Positions 34,530 to 44,800 of a DNA stretch of 64,000 nt are shown piece by piece (the stretch's first letter is position 1; the number at the start of each line of letters is the position of its first letter). The notes under the pieces are model-generated. The model worked only from the letters and a program-made list of their open reading frames with translations, ran no database searches and was not told the origin of the DNA. Source of the DNA: Bacilli bacterium (GTDB taxonomy: Bacteria; Bacillota_I; Bacilli_A; RF39; UBA660); NCBI GenBank assembly GCA_017527675.1, contig JAFXPU010000002.1, positions 95,611-159,610 of the forward strand. Direction: 5' to 3'. The position numbers were made by a program, and so were the translations under genes.

Positions 34530-36158
34530 ATGTATCATGCTTTATATCGTAAATATAGACCAACAAGTTTTGATGAAGTAGTTGGCCAAAATGTTATTGT
34601 TAAAACACTTGGTAATGCAATTATTAATAACAGAGTAAGTCATGCATACTTATTTTCTGGACCTAGAGGAACTGGTAAAACAAGTATAGCTAAAGTATTT
34701 GCTAAAATGCTTAATTGTGAGAATCTTAGAGATTTAAAACCATGTGACAAATGTATTTCATGTACACAAATAAATAATAATCAGAATATTGATGTAATTG
34801 AAATTGATGCTGCATCAAATAATGGTGTAGATGAAATAAGAGAAATTAGAAATAAAATTACTTTGGTTCCTACAAATAGTAAATATAAAATATATATTGT
34901 TGACGAAGTTCATATGTTAACAACTCAAGCATTTAATGCTTTATTAAAAACACTTGAGGAACCACCAGCTCATGCGATATTTATATTTGCTACAACAGAA
35001 TATTATAAAATACCAAAAACAATCTTATCTCGTTGTCAAAGATTTGATTTTAAAAAAGTAAGTGAAAAAGAAATATTTGATAGATTAAAATATATTGCTG
35101 ATAAAGAAAAAATAAAAGTAAGTGATGATGCTTTAAATGAAATAGCAATATTATCTGATGATGGTATGCGTGATTCAATTAGTTTATTAGATCAAGCTAA
35201 TTCATATGTATTAAATGAAATAACTATTGATGACATCCACGAAATAAATGGAACAATAGCACCTGATGAAATAAATAAATTTATGAAATTGTTTTTTAAT
35301 AAAAATTTAGTAGAATTATTAGATAAGATTGATCAATATGATAATGATGGAAAAGATATAATTAAAATTACTCAAGAAATAATTGAGTATTTAAAAAATC
35401 TATTGATATATATTAATACAGATAAAAAGCCATCAAAAATAAGTAATTATACTGAAATAAAAGAATTAACTGATACAAATACTATATATGATTTAATAAA
35501 GAACTTTTCTAATTTAGTAACAGATATGAAAAAATCAAATAATGTAAAAATTTTATTTGAAATTGAAATAATAAAAAATATTGGTGTAAATAGTACACAA
35601 AAAAATAATGTTATAGAAAAACAAATTATTGAAGAACCTAAAAAAGAAGAATATTTTGAAGTAAATATTGAAAAAGAAGAAAAACAAGAAGAAATAGTTG
35701 ATTTAAGTGATGATATTTTAGATTTAAAGAAAATAAGAATTAACAATGCACTTATTAATTTTTCCCGTCGTAATAGAGATGAATTTAAGAAAAAAATCGA
35801 TAACCTAAATTCCTATATACTTGAACCAAAATATAGTAAAAATATTTCATTATTAATTGATGGTGAATTAAAAGCAATAACTGATAATACTTTTATTATG
35901 ATTTACCCAACTGAATTAATGGCAAATCAGTTTAATATGAATTTAAATGAGCTGGAGCAAAATTTAACAGAAATATTAAAAGAAAATTATAAACCAATAG
36001 CTGTTTCAAATGATGAGTGGGAAATAATTAAAACAGATTATGCAAAAAATAAAAATAATTATAAATATATAGAAGAACCTAAAAAAAAGGAAAAAAGTAA
36101 AAATGAATCAAAAAATAACATTGAAGAAATGTTTGATGATATAATAGAATATAGTTAG
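34530..36158 (+). CDS. dnaX: DNA polymerase III subunits gamma/tau
   Basis: Clamp-loader ATPase of 542 residues. Walker A GPRGTGKTSIAK (about 44-55), zinc module with four cysteines in CENLRDLKPCDKCISC, Walker B VDEVHML, and sensor/arginine-finger region SRCQRFDF. The C-terminal third is Lys/Glu-rich with a tau-like polymerase-binding end. SD GAGGTG precedes the ATG. The dnaX-ebfC-recR order is conserved across Bacilli. Confidence 0.97.
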   Translation: MYHALYRKYRPTSFDEVVGQNVIVKTLGNAIINNRVSHAYLFSGPRGTGKTSIAKVFAKMLNCENLRDLKPCDKCISCTQINNNQNIDVIEIDAASNNGVDEIREIRNKITLVPTNSKYKIYIVDEVHMLTTQAFNALLKTLEEPPAHAIFIFATTEYYKIPKTILSRCQRFDFKKVSEKEIFDRLKYIADKEKIKVSDDALNEIAILSDDGMRDSISLLDQANSYVLNEITIDDIHEINGTIAPDEINKFMKLFFNKNLVELLDKIDQYDNDGKDIIKITQEIIEYLKNLLIYINTDKKPSKISNYTEIKELTDTNTIYDLIKNFSNLVTDMKKSNNVKILFEIEIIKNIGVNSTQKNNVIEKQIIEEPKKEEYFEVNIEKEEKQEEIVDLSDDILDLKKIRINNALINFSRRNRDEFKKKIDNLNSYILEPKYSKNISLLIDGELKAITDNTFIMIYPTELMANQFNMNLNELEQNLTEILKENYKPIAVSNDEWEIIKTDYAKNKNNYKYIEEPKKKEKSKNESKNNIEEMFDDIIEYS

Positions 36159-36173
36159 AAAGAAGGAATAAAT

Positions 36174-36470
36174 ATGAATATGCAAGCTATGATGAAACAA
36201 GCTCAACAATTACAACAAAAGATGTTAAAAACTCAAGAGGAAATTAATAATACAGAATTTGAAGGGAAAGCTTCTTTAGTTACTGTTGTTATGACAGGAA
36301 ATAAAGAATTAAAAAGTGTAAAAATTAATTCCGATAGTATGGATAAAGATGATATTGAAGCTTTAGAAGATATGATTATGGTTGCAATTAATGATGCAAT
36401 GAGTCAAATTAATAAAGTTACAGAAGAAAAAATGGGTGCATACACAAAAGGACTTCCAGGATTATTTTAA
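36174..36470 (+). CDS. ebfC: YbaB/EbfC family nucleoid-associated protein
   Basis: A 98-residue DNA-binding protein (YaaK in B. subtilis). It begins MNMQAMMKQAQQLQQKM and has the family core with ALEDMIMVAINDAM. It probably forms a tweezers-like dimer that coats or bends DNA. Its stop overlaps the recR start (36470), so it is coupled to recR, as is usual downstream of dnaX. Confidence 0.95.
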   Translation: MNMQAMMKQAQQLQQKMLKTQEEINNTEFEGKASLVTVVMTGNKELKSVKINSDSMDKDDIEALEDMIMVAINDAMSQINKVTEEKMGAYTKGLPGLF

Positions 36471-37075
36471 TGAAATATCCATTACCAATTGAAAATTTAA
36501 TTGAATGTTTTTCTAAGTTACCTGGTGTGGGAAGCAAATCTGCTGAAAGGTTTGCGCTTTCAACATTAAACTTAGATCAAGACGTAATAAATTTATTTTC
36601 ATCATCATTATTAGATGTTAAAACAAAAATTAAAAGATGTAAAAAATGTAATAATTTAACAGATGAAAATGAATGTGCAATTTGTAAAGATAAAAGTAGA
36701 AATAAGGATTTACTTTGTGTAGTAGAAGATGCTAAAAATATTGTCTTATTTGAAAAAAATGGTTTATTTAATGGATATTATCATGTAATAAATGGTTTAA
36801 TATCTCCTTTAGATGGAATAAATCCTGAGGATATTAATTTAGATATGTTAATAAAAAGAATAGAAAAAGATAAAGTAAAGGAAGTTGTAATAGCAGTAAA
36901 ACCAAGTATTGAAGGTGAAACAACAGCTTTATATATTTCTAAGTTATTAAAGAATAAAAATGTTAAGGTATCAAAAATTGCATATGGTGTACCGATTGGT
37001 GCTGATATTGATTATGTTGATTCTTTAACTTTGGAAATGGCTTTAGAAAATAGACAACAAATTAATGATAATTAG
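36470..37075 (+). CDS. recR: Recombination mediator protein RecR
   Basis: A 201-residue protein with an N-terminal helix-hairpin-helix (LPGVGSKSAERFA), a four-cysteine zinc finger (CKKCNNLTDENECAIC, about 56-71), a TOPRIM domain with VVEDAKN and a C-terminal conserved GVPIGADIDYVDSLTLEMA. It works with RecF (28 kb) and RecO in gap repair. Translationally coupled to ebfC. Confidence 0.98.
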   Translation: MKYPLPIENLIECFSKLPGVGSKSAERFALSTLNLDQDVINLFSSSLLDVKTKIKRCKKCNNLTDENECAICKDKSRNKDLLCVVEDAKNIVLFEKNGLFNGYYHVINGLISPLDGINPEDINLDMLIKRIEKDKVKEVVIAVKPSIEGETTALYISKLLKNKNVKVSKIAYGVPIGADIDYVDSLTLEMALENRQQINDN

Positions 37076-37118
37076 TTCTTAATTAAAAAATTAATCATAT
37101 GTATTAATGGTGATATAT

Positions 37119-37304
37119 ATGAATTTAGTTTTTAAAATAATTAAGAGAATTATTATTAGTTCTTTTTTGCTTTATGGATATAATATTTTAGTAACACCAT
37201 TAGATCTTGTTATACCAATTAATATATACACTATATTAGCAATATCATTACTTGGCATACCAGCTCTAGTGGCATTAGCCTTAATATTATTATTCATATA
37301 TTGA
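37119..37304 (+). CDS. bofA: BofA-like membrane protein (inhibitor of pro-sigma-K processing)
   Basis: A 61-residue protein with two hydrophobic helices. It contains NILVTPLDLVIPINIYTI and LLGIPALVALAL, resembling the BofA core in which SpoIVFB is inhibited until the forespore signal arrives. It lies downstream of recR exactly as in B. subtilis (recR-yaaL-bofA). The start 37119 follows a GGTGAT Shine-Dalgarno; a start four codons earlier overlaps that site. The sigma-K pathway genes are not in the window. Confidence 0.85.
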   Translation: MNLVFKIIKRIIISSFLLYGYNILVTPLDLVIPINIYTILAISLLGIPALVALALILLFIY

Positions 37305-37314
37305 GGGTGAATTT

Positions 37315-38253
37315 ATGCTTGATACATATAGAAATACGCAAAATATAATATATCAGACAATTGTTAATTCAGTTAAAAAAAACACATTATCACATGCGTA
37401 TCTAATTGAATTAAACGATTCAAATTATGGTTTAGATTTTGCTTTAGCAATTTCTAAATTTTTGTTGTGTCCACATCACTTTACTTCTAATGAAAAATGT
37501 AAAAATTGCAGTATATGTCATCAAGTAGATACGGAAAATTATATTGAATTAAAAATTATTAAACCTGATGGTAATTTTATTAAGAAAAATCAAATAAAAG
37601 AGCTACAGGAAAAATTTAGAACTGAATCTATAGTTAATAATTACAAAATATATATTATTTTAGAAGCCGAAAAATTTAATGAAGAAGCAGCTAATAGTAT
37701 GTTAAAGTTTTTAGAGGAACCAAATGATGGTGTAATTGCCATATTATTAACTAATAATATGTATCAGGTCTACAATACAATTAAGTCAAGATGCCAAATT
37801 TTAAAAATGCGTAATGATAAAAAAAGCAGTAATAGTTCAATTGATGATTTGGTAACTTATTTATATAATGATCAGAATATTGATTTAGAATTATTTAAAG
37901 AAAATATTGATTGTTTTATAGATTATTTTTTGTATTTAGAAAAAAATAAATTAAGAACAATAGTTTTTAAGAATAAATCAATTGTTCAAAAAATAAAAAA
38001 TGATTTTGATTTTGAAAAATTTTTTAAATTTTCAACATTATTATATAAAGATGTTTTAAATATGAAATTAAATAAGAAGATGGAATATTTTGAGGATTAT
38101 AAAGAAAAAATAAATGAAATGATGAAAAATAATAATTCAGAAAGTATTTCTAAAAAAATAAATATTATAATAGAGTTAGGTTTAAATATTAAGTATAATG
38201 CTAATCAAAATTTATTGTTTGATAAATTGGTTATTTTATTTGCGGAGGTATAA
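37315..38253 (+). CDS. holB: DNA polymerase III delta' subunit
   Basis: A 312-residue clamp-loader subunit related to DnaX but without a functional Walker A. Visible are LSHAYLIE, a cysteine module (CPHH...CKNCSIC), NSMLKFLEEP and KSRCQIL. Position between bofA and ricT matches B. subtilis, but tmk, yaaQ and yaaR, usually in between, are absent. SD GAGGGTGA precedes the ATG. Confidence 0.92.
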   Translation: MLDTYRNTQNIIYQTIVNSVKKNTLSHAYLIELNDSNYGLDFALAISKFLLCPHHFTSNEKCKNCSICHQVDTENYIELKIIKPDGNFIKKNQIKELQEKFRTESIVNNYKIYIILEAEKFNEEAANSMLKFLEEPNDGVIAILLTNNMYQVYNTIKSRCQILKMRNDKKSSNSSIDDLVTYLYNDQNIDLELFKENIDCFIDYFLYLEKNKLRTIVFKNKSIVQKIKNDFDFEKFFKFSTLLYKDVLNMKLNKKMEYFEDYKEKINEMMKNNNSESISKKINIIIELGLNIKYNANQNLLFDKLVILFAEV

Positions 38254-38255
38254 TT

Positions 38256-39047
38256 ATGGAAGAAGTAGTTGGAATAACATTTAAAGATAATGGTAAAGTA
38301 TATTATTTTTTGCCGGGGAAATATACATTAAAAAAAGGAACAACAGTAATTGTTAAAACTGAACAAGGATTACAATTTGGTAAAGTAGAAGTAGAAAGTT
38401 TTAATTTAGATTTAAATAAATTAAAATCTCCATTAAGTAAAATAGTTAGAATAGCTTCAAAAGAAGATTATGCTAAAAACAAAAAGAATATTGAGGAAGC
38501 AAGAGAAGCATTAATTAAAAGTAAAGAGTTAGTAGAAAAATATGAATTAAATATGTATATGATAGATGCTAATTATACTTTGGATAAATCTCAATTAGTA
38601 TTTAGATTTTTAGCAAATGATCGTGTTGATTTTCGTAAATTAGCAAAAGAATTAGCTTCATTATATAAAACTAGAATTGAATTAAGACAAGTAGGTGTAC
38701 GTGATAAAGCACGTGAAGTGGGTGGATGTGGTATATGTGGTCGTCCACTTTGTTGTGCTGGTTTTCTAAATGATTTTGATTCTGTATCTATTAATATGGC
38801 TAAAAATCAGGGTTTAGCATTAAATCCAGATAAAATTAATGGTGTATGCGATAGATTACTTTGTTGTTTAAAATATGAAAATGAAAATTATGCTGAATGT
38901 CGTAAAAACTTACCACAGGTTGGAAAGAAAATTAAAACCGAACAAGGTGAAGGAAAAGTTATAAGTGCTAATATTTTGAAAGGTACATATCGTGTAGATA
39001 TTCCAGAAAAAGGAATAGTAGAGTTTAGTAAAAATGAAAGTAATTAA
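38256..39047 (+). CDS. ricT: RicT (YaaT), PSP1-domain protein
   Basis: A 263-residue protein with the cysteine-rich PSP1 core: GGCGICGRPLCCAGFL (about 153-168) and CDRLLCCLKYE. In B. subtilis RicT with RicA and RicF binds iron-sulphur clusters, acts with RNase Y in mRNA maturation, and speeds Spo0A phosphorylation, affecting sporulation, competence and biofilms. SD GGAGG overlaps the end of holB. It overlaps trmN6 by 14 bases. The yabA gene that normally follows is missing. Confidence 0.96.
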   Translation: MEEVVGITFKDNGKVYYFLPGKYTLKKGTTVIVKTEQGLQFGKVEVESFNLDLNKLKSPLSKIVRIASKEDYAKNKKNIEEAREALIKSKELVEKYELNMYMIDANYTLDKSQLVFRFLANDRVDFRKLAKELASLYKTRIELRQVGVRDKAREVGGCGICGRPLCCAGFLNDFDSVSINMAKNQGLALNPDKINGVCDRLLCCLKYENENYAECRKNLPQVGKKIKTEQGEGKVISANILKGTYRVDIPEKGIVEFSKNESN

Positions 39048-39759
39048 TTATTTATTAGGTTATAAAGATTTATATATTATGCAAGATAATGAGATGTTTC
39101 ATTTTTCTTTAGATTCAGTTTTATTACCAAATTTTATTACAATTAATAAAAATACTAATAATATTTTAGATATTGGTTGTGGTAATGCTCCAATTCCATT
39201 AATTTTATCAACAAAAACAAATGCTAAAATAACTGGTGTGGAAATACAAAAAGAAGTATATGATTTAGCTAAAGAAAGTGTTGAATATAACAAATTGGAA
39301 AATCAAATAAGTATTATCAATGCAGATATAAATGAATATTATAAAGAAATAGAACAAGGAAGCATTGATATTATAACTTGTAATCCACCATATTTTAAAT
39401 ATCAAAAGGATTCTAATATCAATGATAGTGAATATAAAACGATTGCTCGTCATGAAGTGAATTTAAATTTAGAACAATTAATGAATATTAGTAAAAAATT
39501 ATTAAAAACTAATGGTATTATTGGAATTGTTCATCGTCCAGAAAGATTAATTGATATAATAATAGAAATGAAAAAAAATAATATTGAACCGAAAAAAATT
39601 CAGTTTGTTTATCCACATGTAAATGAAGAAGCTAATATATTGTTAATTGAAGGACGTAAAAATGGAAAAGCAGGTTTAAAAGTATTACCACCACTTTATT
39701 CACACAAAGAAGATGGTGATTATACAGATGAAATAAAAAAATTTTTTGAAAATAATTAG
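39034..39759 (+). CDS. tRNA1(Val) (adenine-37-N6)-methyltransferase-like protein (YabB/TrmN6)
   Basis: SAM-dependent methyltransferase of 241 residues. It begins with the family sequence YLLGYKDLYI; SAM-binding DIGCGNAPIPLIL (about 47-59) and catalytic NPPYF (about 114-118) are visible. Equivalent to B. subtilis YabB, between yabA and rsmI. The start overlaps ricT by 14 bases and lacks a strong Shine-Dalgarno of its own, so translation may depend on ricT. Confidence 0.9.
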   Translation: MKVINYLLGYKDLYIMQDNEMFHFSLDSVLLPNFITINKNTNNILDIGCGNAPIPLILSTKTNAKITGVEIQKEVYDLAKESVEYNKLENQISIINADINEYYKEIEQGSIDIITCNPPYFKYQKDSNINDSEYKTIARHEVNLNLEQLMNISKKLLKTNGIIGIVHRPERLIDIIIEMKKNNIEPKKIQFVYPHVNEEANILLIEGRKNGKAGLKVLPPLYSHKEDGDYTDEIKKFFENN

Positions 39760-39767
39760 GTGATAAA

Positions 39768-40427
39768 ATGAAGGAAGAATTAAATTATGTAATAATAGAA
39801 TATTCTGATAAAGATCATAATTATTTAAAATATTTTATTGAAGAAATTGAAAGAATTACAGAAGAAATTGTTAATTTTTTTGAAATAAAAAATTTTGATA
39901 AAAAAATTAATATTATACTAAATGATAATCTAGAATTATTTCGCAAAAAAAGAACTGAAACTGGTTATTATTTAGAAGAAAATGGTAGTGTTCCATTATG
40001 GTGTTGTGGATTCTCTATTGATAATAGAGTTGAAACACTATGTTTTGATGAATATAGAAAAACTAAGTCACACGAAAATGATTCATTAGATGATTTATTA
40101 TATTTAATTCTTCATGAATTTACGCATTCGTGTCATCGTATAAAAAATAAAAATTCTATGAACGAAATATGGTTTAAGGAAGGGTTGGCAACAACTATAT
40201 CACATCAATTTGATAAAAAAGAATATATATTTGATGTAACAATCGAACAATTAAGAAATAGTCCAATAGATTATCGAAATTACTATACAATGTTTAAATA
40301 TGTTTTAGATACATATGGAAAAGAATATATATTGAAACTATTAAGTGATGAGAAATTATTAATAAGTGATACTCCAAGATTATTTAATGAAACAAAAGAG
40401 TACTATAATAATATGAAAAGGATGTAA
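39768..40427 (+). CDS. Putative gluzincin-type zinc metallopeptidase
   Basis: A 219-residue soluble protein with HEFTH (about residues 123-127) followed 20-25 residues later by WFKEGLAT, the His-Glu-x-x-His plus downstream Glu layout of gluzincins (peptidase MA clan). No signal peptide, so a cytoplasmic location is expected. It takes the place of the GIY-YIG gene yazA between the YabB methyltransferase and rsmI, with gaps under 10 bases on both sides. Substrate unknown. Confidence 0.75.
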   Translation: MKEELNYVIIEYSDKDHNYLKYFIEEIERITEEIVNFFEIKNFDKKINIILNDNLELFRKKRTETGYYLEENGSVPLWCCGFSIDNRVETLCFDEYRKTKSHENDSLDDLLYLILHEFTHSCHRIKNKNSMNEIWFKEGLATTISHQFDKKEYIFDVTIEQLRNSPIDYRNYYTMFKYVLDTYGKEYILKLLSDEKLLISDTPRLFNETKEYYNNMKRM

Positions 40428-40431
40428 TAAT

Positions 40432-41274
40432 ATGTCTCAAATTAGTTATGATGAAAAAGCAAAATTATATTTAATTCCAACTCCAATAGGTAATATGGAT
40501 GATATTACATTAAGAGCAATTAATACCTTGAAGGAAGTAGAGGTTGTTTTTTGTGAGGATACTCGTGAAACAATGAAATTATTAAATTATTTAAATTTAA
40601 AAAAGAAATTAATTGCAAGTCACGAACATAATGAATCGACTAATGAAAAAAAACTATTAGAATATCTTAATAATGGATATAACGTTGGATTGGTTAGTGA
40701 TCGCGGAACACCAGTTATTAGTGATCCTGGATATGTGCTTAGTAAAATAACTATTGAAAATGGCTATAATGTAGTTGCACTACCTGGAGCTACAGCCTTA
40801 ATTCCTGCATTGATTTCATCAGGGATAGAGCCAATGCCATTTTTATATTATGGATTTTTAAATAGTAAATCTAGTCAAAGAAAAAAAGAAATAGAAAATT
40901 TAGTAAATGAAAAGGCAACATTGATATTATATGAATCACCTCATCGTATAAAAGAAACACTTAAAGATTTAAAGGTGCTTGGTGAAAATCGTAAAATAGC
41001 TATTGTACGTGAATTAACAAAAAAACATGAGGAAATAATTAGAACCACCATTGGAGATGCTATTAATAGTAATTTAGAATTAATTGGAGAATTAGTTTTA
41101 ATAATTGAAGGAAATAAAAATGTTGCTGAGTATGATAATTTATCAATACAAGATCATATTGATTTATATATAAAAGATGGTATTAAACCGATGGATGCAA
41201 TTAAACAGGTTGCTAAAGAAAGAAATATAAAAAAGAGTATTGTATATGATGAATATTTAAAAAAGGATAAGTGA
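40432..41274 (+). CDS. rsmI: 16S rRNA (cytidine-1402-2'-O)-methyltransferase RsmI
   Basis: Tetrapyrrole-methylase-fold enzyme of 280 residues that 2'-O-methylates C1402 in the ribosomal decoding centre. Motifs: LIPTPIGNMDDITLRA (about 14-29), CEDTRETMKLL, SDRGTPVISDPG and YESPHRI. Stop is TGA. Immediately followed by pth. Confidence 0.97.
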   Translation: MSQISYDEKAKLYLIPTPIGNMDDITLRAINTLKEVEVVFCEDTRETMKLLNYLNLKKKLIASHEHNESTNEKKLLEYLNNGYNVGLVSDRGTPVISDPGYVLSKITIENGYNVVALPGATALIPALISSGIEPMPFLYYGFLNSKSSQRKKEIENLVNEKATLILYESPHRIKETLKDLKVLGENRKIAIVRELTKKHEEIIRTTIGDAINSNLELIGELVLIIEGNKNVAEYDNLSIQDHIDLYIKDGIKPMDAIKQVAKERNIKKSIVYDEYLKKDK

Positions 41275-41278
41275 TAAT

Positions 41279-41833
41279 TTGAAATTAATAGTTGGACTAG
41301 GAAATCCTGGAAAAGAATACGATAAAACTAGACATAATATTGGTTTTAGAATGATTGATAAAATAACAAGTAATTTGAATATTGAGTTTAATAAGGAAAA
41401 ATTTGATGGGAAATATTGTGAAAAAATAATAAATGATGAAAAATATTTATTTTTAAAACCCCAAAGATATATGAATTTATCTGGCACAGTCATTAAACAA
41501 TATGTTGATTATTTTAAAATTAGTATTGATGATATAGTAATTATATGTGATGATTTAGATATGGAAGTTGGTAAAATAAGACTAAGAGCTAAAGGATCAT
41601 CAGGTGGACATAATGGTTTAAAAGATATTGAAAAAAATCTTGGAACATCTCAATACAAGAGAATTAAAATTGGTATAGCAAATAATAAAAATATTGATAC
41701 TAAAGATTATGTTTTAGGAAAATTTTCAAAAGAAGAAAATGATATAATAAATAATTGTGAAAATATTTTGGGAAATATTTTTAATGATTATACCAAATTA
41801 TCATTTGATAAATTAATGAGTAAATATAATTAG
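41279..41833 (+). CDS. pth: Peptidyl-tRNA hydrolase
   Basis: Releases peptides from prematurely dissociated peptidyl-tRNA. It has 184 residues with VGLGNPGKEYDKTRHNIGF (catalytic His about residue 20), NLSG, and GSSGGHNGLKDIE. The start codon is TTG (41279), placed after AAGTGATAA; no in-frame ATG fits the conserved N-terminus. A terminator follows before mfd. The pth-mfd-spoVT order is conserved in Bacillus. Confidence 0.96.
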   Translation: MKLIVGLGNPGKEYDKTRHNIGFRMIDKITSNLNIEFNKEKFDGKYCEKIINDEKYLFLKPQRYMNLSGTVIKQYVDYFKISIDDIVIICDDLDMEVGKIRLRAKGSSGGHNGLKDIEKNLGTSQYKRIKIGIANNKNIDTKDYVLGKFSKEENDIINNCENILGNIFNDYTKLSFDKLMSKYN

Positions 41834-41857
41834 TGATACATTGTATCACCTTTTTTT
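41833..41857 (+). terminator. Intrinsic terminator after pth
   Basis: GTGATAC (41833-41839) / GTATCAC (41843-41849), 3-base loop, then CTTTTTTT. It separates pth from mfd. Confidence 0.82.
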
Positions 41858-41867
41858 GGAGGATTAA

Positions 41868-44800
41868 ATGAATATATTGAACGATTTGTTAATTTTAGAT
41901 GAATATAATTATTATTCCGGATTAACAAAGGAATTAAAAGGATTACTTACATATAAATTATTAATTGAAAAGAAAAATTCAATTGTTTTTTTGACCTCTT
42001 CTTTATATGAAGCAAATGAATATTATCAAATAATAAGTAATTATACAAAAGATGTTTTATTATTTCCTATGGACGATTTTTTAACTAGCGAAGCTATTGC
42101 AGCCAGTCCAGAATTAGAAATAACAAGATTAGAAACATTATTTAAAATAGATGATAATCCTAAAATAATAATAACTAATTTAATGGGTTATCTAAGATTT
42201 TTACCAACAAGGGAAATATATAATAATAGTATTATTAATTTAAAAATAGGAAATTCCTTTGATATAAAAAAATTAATTAATAATCTTTATAAAATTGGTT
42301 ATTCTCGTGAGACAATTGTTAATAAAACTGGGGAAATGGCTGTTCGTGGATTTGTTATTGATGTTTTTCCATTAGGTAATGATAATCCAATTCGTATTGA
42401 ATTTTGGGGCGATGAAATTGATTCTATAAAAGAATTTAATGTTGATAGTCAGTTAACTATTAAAAATTTAGATAGCATAAAAATATATCCATGCACGGAA
42501 TTTCTTGTAGATAATACACAAAGTTTTGAAAAATCAAAGCAAAGAGACTTAATTAAGTACTATTTCCCGGGAAATGTTAGATATTTCCTAGGCAATAATA
42601 GCATTTTAGTGGTTGATGAATACAATAATTTAAAAAATAATTATGAACTTTTATTTGAAGAAATGAATGAATATAAAGCCACTAATGATATAGATCAAAG
42701 TATTAAATTTATGCATGATTTTGAAATTGATGTAAAGAATACATATTATTTATATAAGTTTGATGAAGCTATTGCCCAGAAACATTTTAATTTTGATTCT
42801 GCGGAATTGTTACCTTTGTCTGGAAATGCTAAGATTATTAATGACACACTTAATAATTATGTCGAAAAAGGGTATAAGGTAATATTATGCCTAAATAACA
42901 GACGACAAATAAACAAATTAATCGACATTTTAAATAATAATAATATTATTGTAACTGATATTAATAATATTTTTGATAACAAAATTAATATTATTGTTAA
43001 AAATATTTGTTATGGATTTAAATTTGACAAATATATTGTGTATAGTGAACACGAACTATTTAATAGTCATGAAAAAAATGTGACATATAATTCTAATTTT
43101 AAGTATGGTCAAAAAATTCGTGATATTAATAAATTAAAAATAGGCGATTATGTTGTTCATAATATACATGGTGTTGGCCGTTATGCGGGAATAAAAACTT
43201 TATCTAAAAATGGAATATTAAAAGATTATTTGCAAATTGAATATCGTGATGGAGATAAGTTATATATACCAGTTGAAAAAATGGAATTAATTAGTAAATA
43301 TTCAGCAAATGATTCTATTGTTCCTAAAATTAACAAATTAGGTGGAACAGAATGGCAAAAAACTAAATTAAGAATTAGAAAGCACGTTGAAGATATAGCT
43401 TATAAATTATTGAATTTATATGCTCAAAGAGAAAATACAATTGGCTTTAAATATCAAAAAGATGATGAAATGCAACTAGAGTTTGAAAAAGAATTTATTT
43501 ATGAAGAAACAAAAGATCAGTTAAAGGTAACAGAAGAAATAAAAAAAGATATGGAATCAAGTCGACCAATGGATCGATTACTTTGTGGCGATGTTGGTTA
43601 TGGAAAAACTGAAGTTGCTTTTCGTGCTATTTTTAAAGCAATACTATCAGGTAAGCAAGTAGCTTTTTTATGCCCAACAACTATATTATCATTACAACAT
43701 TTTAATAGTGCACAAGATAGATTTAAAAATTTCCCAGTTAGAATTGAATTAATGAATAGATTTATTTCCCAAAAGAAACAAAAAGAAATAATTAAGGATT
43801 TAAAAGAGAAAAAAATAGATTTATTAATAGGTACACATCGTATTTTATCTAATGATATTGAATTTGCTGATTTAGGTTTATTAATAATTGATGAGGAACA
43901 AAGATTTGGTGTTAAACATAAAGAAAAAATTAAAGAGTTGAAAAATAGCATTGATATTTTAACTTTATCAGCAACCCCAATTCCTCGTACTCTTCAAATG
44001 TCACTTTCAGGAATTAGAAGTTTATCATTAATTGAAACACCTCCAAGAAATAGATATCCAGTTCAAACCTATGTTTTAGCATATAATAAACAAGTTATTA
44101 AAGAAGCTATATATAAAGAATTAGCTCGCAATGGTCAAGCATTTATTCTATTTAATAACATAAAAGATATGGATGTTATGCATGCTGAAATAAATGGTTT
44201 GGTTCCTGAAGCAAAAATAGTATGTGCCCATGGTCAAATGTCAAAAAATGAACTTGAAAATGTTATGAATGATTTTCAAAATCGTGAATATGATGTAATG
44301 TTATGCACAACCATTATTGAAACAGGTATAGACATTCCAACAGTAAATACTTTAATTATTATAGATGCAGATCATTTTGGTTTATCACAACTATATCAAA
44401 TAAGAGGTCGAGTTGGTCGTAGTAATAAAATTGCTTACTGTTACTTAATGTATAATCCAGGAAAAGTATTATCAGATGTTGCGACAAAAAGATTAAATGT
44501 TATTAAAGAATTTACGGAATTGGGTAGTGGTTTTGCAATAGCAACTCGTGATCTATCAATTCGTGGTGCTGGTGATATATTGGGTAGTGAACAAGCGGGT
44601 TTTATTGATACAGTTGGTATTGAGTTATATCTTAAAATGTTAAATGAAGAAATAAATCGTATTAAAGGCATTAAAGTTGAAGAAGAGGAAACATCAGAAG
44701 TGCCTTTAATAGATGTAGCTACAACTATTTCAGATGATTATGTTGAAGAAGAGGAACTTAAAATTGAAATCCATAAAAAAATTAGTAATATTAAAACAAT

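Noticed and set aside
41408..41776. GGGAAAT half-sites in pth (41408 and 41770) as Noc boxes
   Set aside because: The first matches 11 of 14 bases and the second fewer; both lack the CCC half of the core. AT-rich DNA gives such half-sites by chance.
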